This document shows, piece after piece, positions 62,066-64,000 of a DNA stretch of 64,000 nucleotides. Both the position numbers and the translations under genes were made by a program. Under the pieces are notes generated by a model, which was given only the letters and a program-made list of their open reading frames with translations, searched no databases and had not been told where the DNA came from. Positions within the stretch are counted from its first letter, which is position 1, and every line of letters starts with the position of its first letter. This DNA is from an uncultured Erythrobacter sp. (lineage in GTDB: Bacteria > Pseudomonadota > Alphaproteobacteria > Sphingomonadales > Sphingomonadaceae). The stretch lies in contig CANKYZ010000001.1 in assembly GCA_947488325.1 (NCBI GenBank), positions 802,835 through 866,834 of the forward strand, read 5' to 3'.

Positions 62066-62219
62066 AACCTCACCTCATCATTTTTACCAACAAAAGATCG
62101 CGTCATTTCCCTACTAACGATATCCCTGCACCTTTCGCGCAGACCTTTTTCACGCTTCACCTCAGTCGTCGGCAAGACACTCAGAACAGTTTGCACTTTG
62201 TCGGCGCGATCCATTGATC

Positions 62220-62873
62220 CTACTCGCCCTTCACCCGCATTTTCTCCAGCACTTCTGGATCGACGCTGCGCGCTACAATCGGGTGGATGGCAATCGGCTT
62301 ATCGCCTGCGATTTGTTTGAAATTGGTCAGAACAGCGGTCGCCAGTTGGCGGTTTGGCGCGATCAGATCGAGCAGCCAGATTTTCTCGCCGCTCGCCCAA
62401 TCTTCTCCGCCGAGCCGGGTCGGGAAGGCGCCGCCCTTAATCTGTTCGCGGATCTTTGCATCCACCTCGTCAGACACGCTCGCCCAGATGGCGATGCCGG
62501 CGGTTGTGGTCGCATCGACCTCGCCTTCTTCGCTACCGTTTTCATTGGCCTTTTTCTTGGCCGAAGCAATGGCCAGCCGGTCTCGCAGCAACGGCTCAAT
62601 CACAAGGTGGTTCAAATCGCCAAGCGACTGCCCCTTATAGCGCGGCAGGTTCATCATCGCGAGAACCGTCTGACCCACGCTCATCTGAACACGCTCCCGC
62701 AGACCCTCGAGCTTTTCGCGCATCTCTGGCGAAATTTCCTGCTTGGCACCCGCGCCCTCGGCATCAGGCTTTGCAGCTGCCGCGTTTTCGACGACCTCAG
62801 CCTGCGCCGCATCAGCAGCCTTAGCCGATCCATTGGCCTTACCACCCGTGGCAGATTTTCCTTTAGTTGGCAT
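62220..62873 (-). CDS. Toxin-activating lysine acyltransferase (HlyC-like)
   Basis: This 217-aa protein has a low-complexity Ala/Lys-rich N-terminus (about 1-48). A HlyC-family domain follows with TVLAMMNLPRYKGQSLGDL, AGIAIWASVSDEVDAKIREQ and GEDWASGEKIWLLDLIAPN. The last parallels HlyC EDWTSGDRKWFIDWIAPF. HlyC enzymes transfer fatty acyl groups from acyl-ACP to lysines of RTX toxins. The partial HlyD-type adaptor gene upstream fits a type I secretion locus. The substrate protein is outside the window. Confidence 0.85.
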   Translation of the reverse strand: MPTKGKSATGGKANGSAKAADAAQAEVVENAAAAKPDAEGAGAKQEISPEMREKLEGLRERVQMSVGQTVLAMMNLPRYKGQSLGDLNHLVIEPLLRDRLAIASAKKKANENGSEEGEVDATTTAGIAIWASVSDEVDAKIREQIKGGAFPTRLGGEDWASGEKIWLLDLIAPNRQLATAVLTNFKQIAGDKPIAIHPIVARSVDPEVLEKMRVKGE

Positions 62874-63151
62874 AGCGAACCCCTAACAAAAGCCGCCGAG
62901 CACGCGCATCCGCCGCCGGCAGCATTACAAATACAAATGAAACAGAGAGCCATGTTTTAGCGCGCAGCCCCGTCCAAGGGCCTCGCGCATAAGCGAGCGC
63001 CACTTGCGCTGCTTAGATTCCTCCCATTTCCCTATACTTATAGGAACAAAAAAAGAAGATTCGCGTCAACAGTCAGAATCGCAAATACGACGAGTGGTTG
63101 CACTTTTCTTGGGAATTTATTGGACTGTTTACCAATACTGACAATCGAGGC
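62874..63151. other. Intergenic region between HlyD and HlyC-like genes
   Basis: No gene in these 278 bases. A short palindrome CCTATA-CT-TATAGG lies at 63031-63044 beside an A-run, and could be part of a promoter for the acyltransferase gene (minus strand). No full promoter can be assigned. Confidence 0.4.
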
Positions 63152-64000
63152 TCAACGTTCGCGGCCTGCTTCATCTAAAGCCTTGCTAATTGGTGAGAGC
63201 AAATACTGGATGATGCGGCGTTTGCCGGTCTTTATTTCCGCTTGGACAGACATACCCGGCTGGACCCGGTCGCACAGCGCATGACGCTCAGGGTTGTCGA
63301 GCTCACAGGCGAGCTCAATGCGCGCGGCATAGACCAGGCCAGGTTGAACCGGGCGGCCATTGGCATCGCGCGTACTGCCTGCAGGCTGCTGGCTCTGGTC
63401 GATCGCATCGCGGCTGATATTGGTAACGGTGCCTTCGAGCAGGCCAAAGTCGGTAAAGTTGAACGCTTCGAGTTTTACAGCAACGCGCTGCCCCTCGTGG
63501 ATGAAACCAATGTCTTTGTTCTGGACAAAGGCCTCGACCGTAATCCCGCTGTTGCAATTGTTTGCATTGCTCGCATCGCCTGATGTGCATGGCACCACCA
63601 CCATCAGCGGCTGAGCGGGTTGGACGACGCCGCCGACGGTGCTGACCGCGAGCTGTTGGATCACCCCATCAACAGGCGCGCGCAGTTCCTGATAGCGGCG
63701 GCGGCGCTCCGCCTTGCGCAGCTCTTCGCCGGCCATCGTGGCGCGGTCGTTTGCCTCAGCCAGGTCCGTGACGGCCGTCTTGCCGAAGCTGGCGCGCAAA
63801 TTGCGCATCTCCGCCTCCAGCCTGCCGATGGAGGCCTCAGCGCGCATTTTGCTGGCCTGTTGCACTTCGATATTGCGCAAATGCTCGGCGCGAAGCTGCT
63901 CATATTCAAGCAGCCGCAGCTTTGAGAAGAAGCCCTTCTCCGCCAGCTCCGCACGCGCCGCGAGCTGTTGCTCGATATAAGGCAAAGCCTCTTCCAACTT
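63152..64000 (-). CDS. HlyD-family type I secretion adaptor, partial (N-terminus beyond window)
   Basis: The visible 282 codons are the C-terminal part of a membrane-fusion adaptor. A long coiled-coil hairpin (about the first 95 residues) is followed by the second lipoyl half (YQELRAPVDGVIQQLAVSTV, then GGVVQPAQPLMVVVP). The beta-barrel domain and the final GRRIIQYLLSPISKALDEAG type helix, conserved at HlyD C-termini, close the protein. The frame is open to the right edge, so the start is outside. It links an ABC exporter to TolC and exports an RTX-type protein. Confidence 0.9.
   Translation of the reverse strand, partial: KLEEALPYIEQQLAARAELAEKGFFSKLRLLEYEQLRAEHLRNIEVQQASKMRAEASIGRLEAEMRNLRASFGKTAVTDLAEANDRATMAGEELRKAERRRRYQELRAPVDGVIQQLAVSTVGGVVQPAQPLMVVVPCTSGDASNANNCNSGITVEAFVQNKDIGFIHEGQRVAVKLEAFNFTDFGLLEGTVTNISRDAIDQSQQPAGSTRDANGRPVQPGLVYAARIELACELDNPERHALCDRVQPGMSVQAEIKTGKRRIIQYLLSPISKALDEAGRER

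Overview
The window looks like part of an integrated mobile element in an alphaproteobacterium, most likely a sphingomonad of the Erythrobacteraceae type. The evidence is the GC-rich, sphingomonad-like gene content, the F-type transfer genes and the alphaproteobacterial LexA boxes (GTTC-N7-GTTC). The genus is inferred from general familiarity, not from a search. No rRNA, tRNA or CRISPR array was recognised.

Layout. (1) 1-6.3 kb: a partial unknown gene, a Gabija-like antiphage pair (OLD-family nuclease plus UvrD-like helicase, overlapping by 4 bp) and a DUF1612-like DNA-binding protein. (2) 6.5-7.7 kb: a large nested inverted repeat, an S24 (LexA/CI-like) repressor and a divergent small HTH-like gene, with a LexA-type box between them. 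(3) 8-25.5 kb: an 18-gene F-type type IV secretion operon on the minus strand, traA-L-E-K-B-dsbC-V-C-orf-trbI-S26 peptidase-traW-U-trbC-traN-F-H-G, mostly joined by ATGA overlaps. No relaxase (TraI) or coupling protein (TraD) lies in the window. (4) 25.5-26.6 kb: a divergent control region with two more LexA-type boxes, then an XRE/AlpA-like regulator pair.

(5) 26.7-55.4 kb: about 29 kb of metal resistance. A MerR regulator with a 19-bp-spacer promoter faces an operon of two isoprenylcysteine-methyltransferase-like membrane proteins, DUF4345, a His-rich peptide, CzcCBA (HME1 signature) and a short CDF transporter. This 9-kb block is bracketed by a direct repeat of about 115 bp carrying the merR 3' end. 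Next come a multicopper oxidase/CopB operon, a CnrY-CnrX-CnrH-like anti-sigma/sensor/ECF sigma trio, a DUF2231-methyltransferase-DUF411-His/Met-rich operon, CsoR, DUF5676, a Cu+ P1B ATPase, an APC permease and CusCBA-CusF. Four promoters here share one motif (TnAGGG-N16-CGTA), which fits a local copper regulon driven by the ECF sigma factor.

(6) 56-61.6 kb: an AT-richer five-gene operon beside an N-terminally truncated P4-type integrase. It encodes a membrane/coiled-coil protein, a STAND-like NTPase, a short-chain dehydrogenase, a flavin split-barrel protein and a class I aldolase-like protein. I recognise no described system with this composition, and it is the best candidate for an undescribed, possibly defensive, system. 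(7) 61.7-64 kb: apparently flanking chromosome, with a small secreted protein, a HlyC-like toxin-activating acyltransferase and the C-terminal part of a HlyD adaptor.

How it fits together. The element couples self-transfer, probably induced by DNA damage through LexA or its own S24 repressor, with cargo that helps the host: phage defence at the ends and layered copper/zinc/cobalt detoxification in the middle. The copper layer covers cytoplasmic export (P1B ATPase), trans-envelope efflux (Cus), periplasmic oxidation (CopA/CopB) and periplasmic His/Met-rich metal binders.
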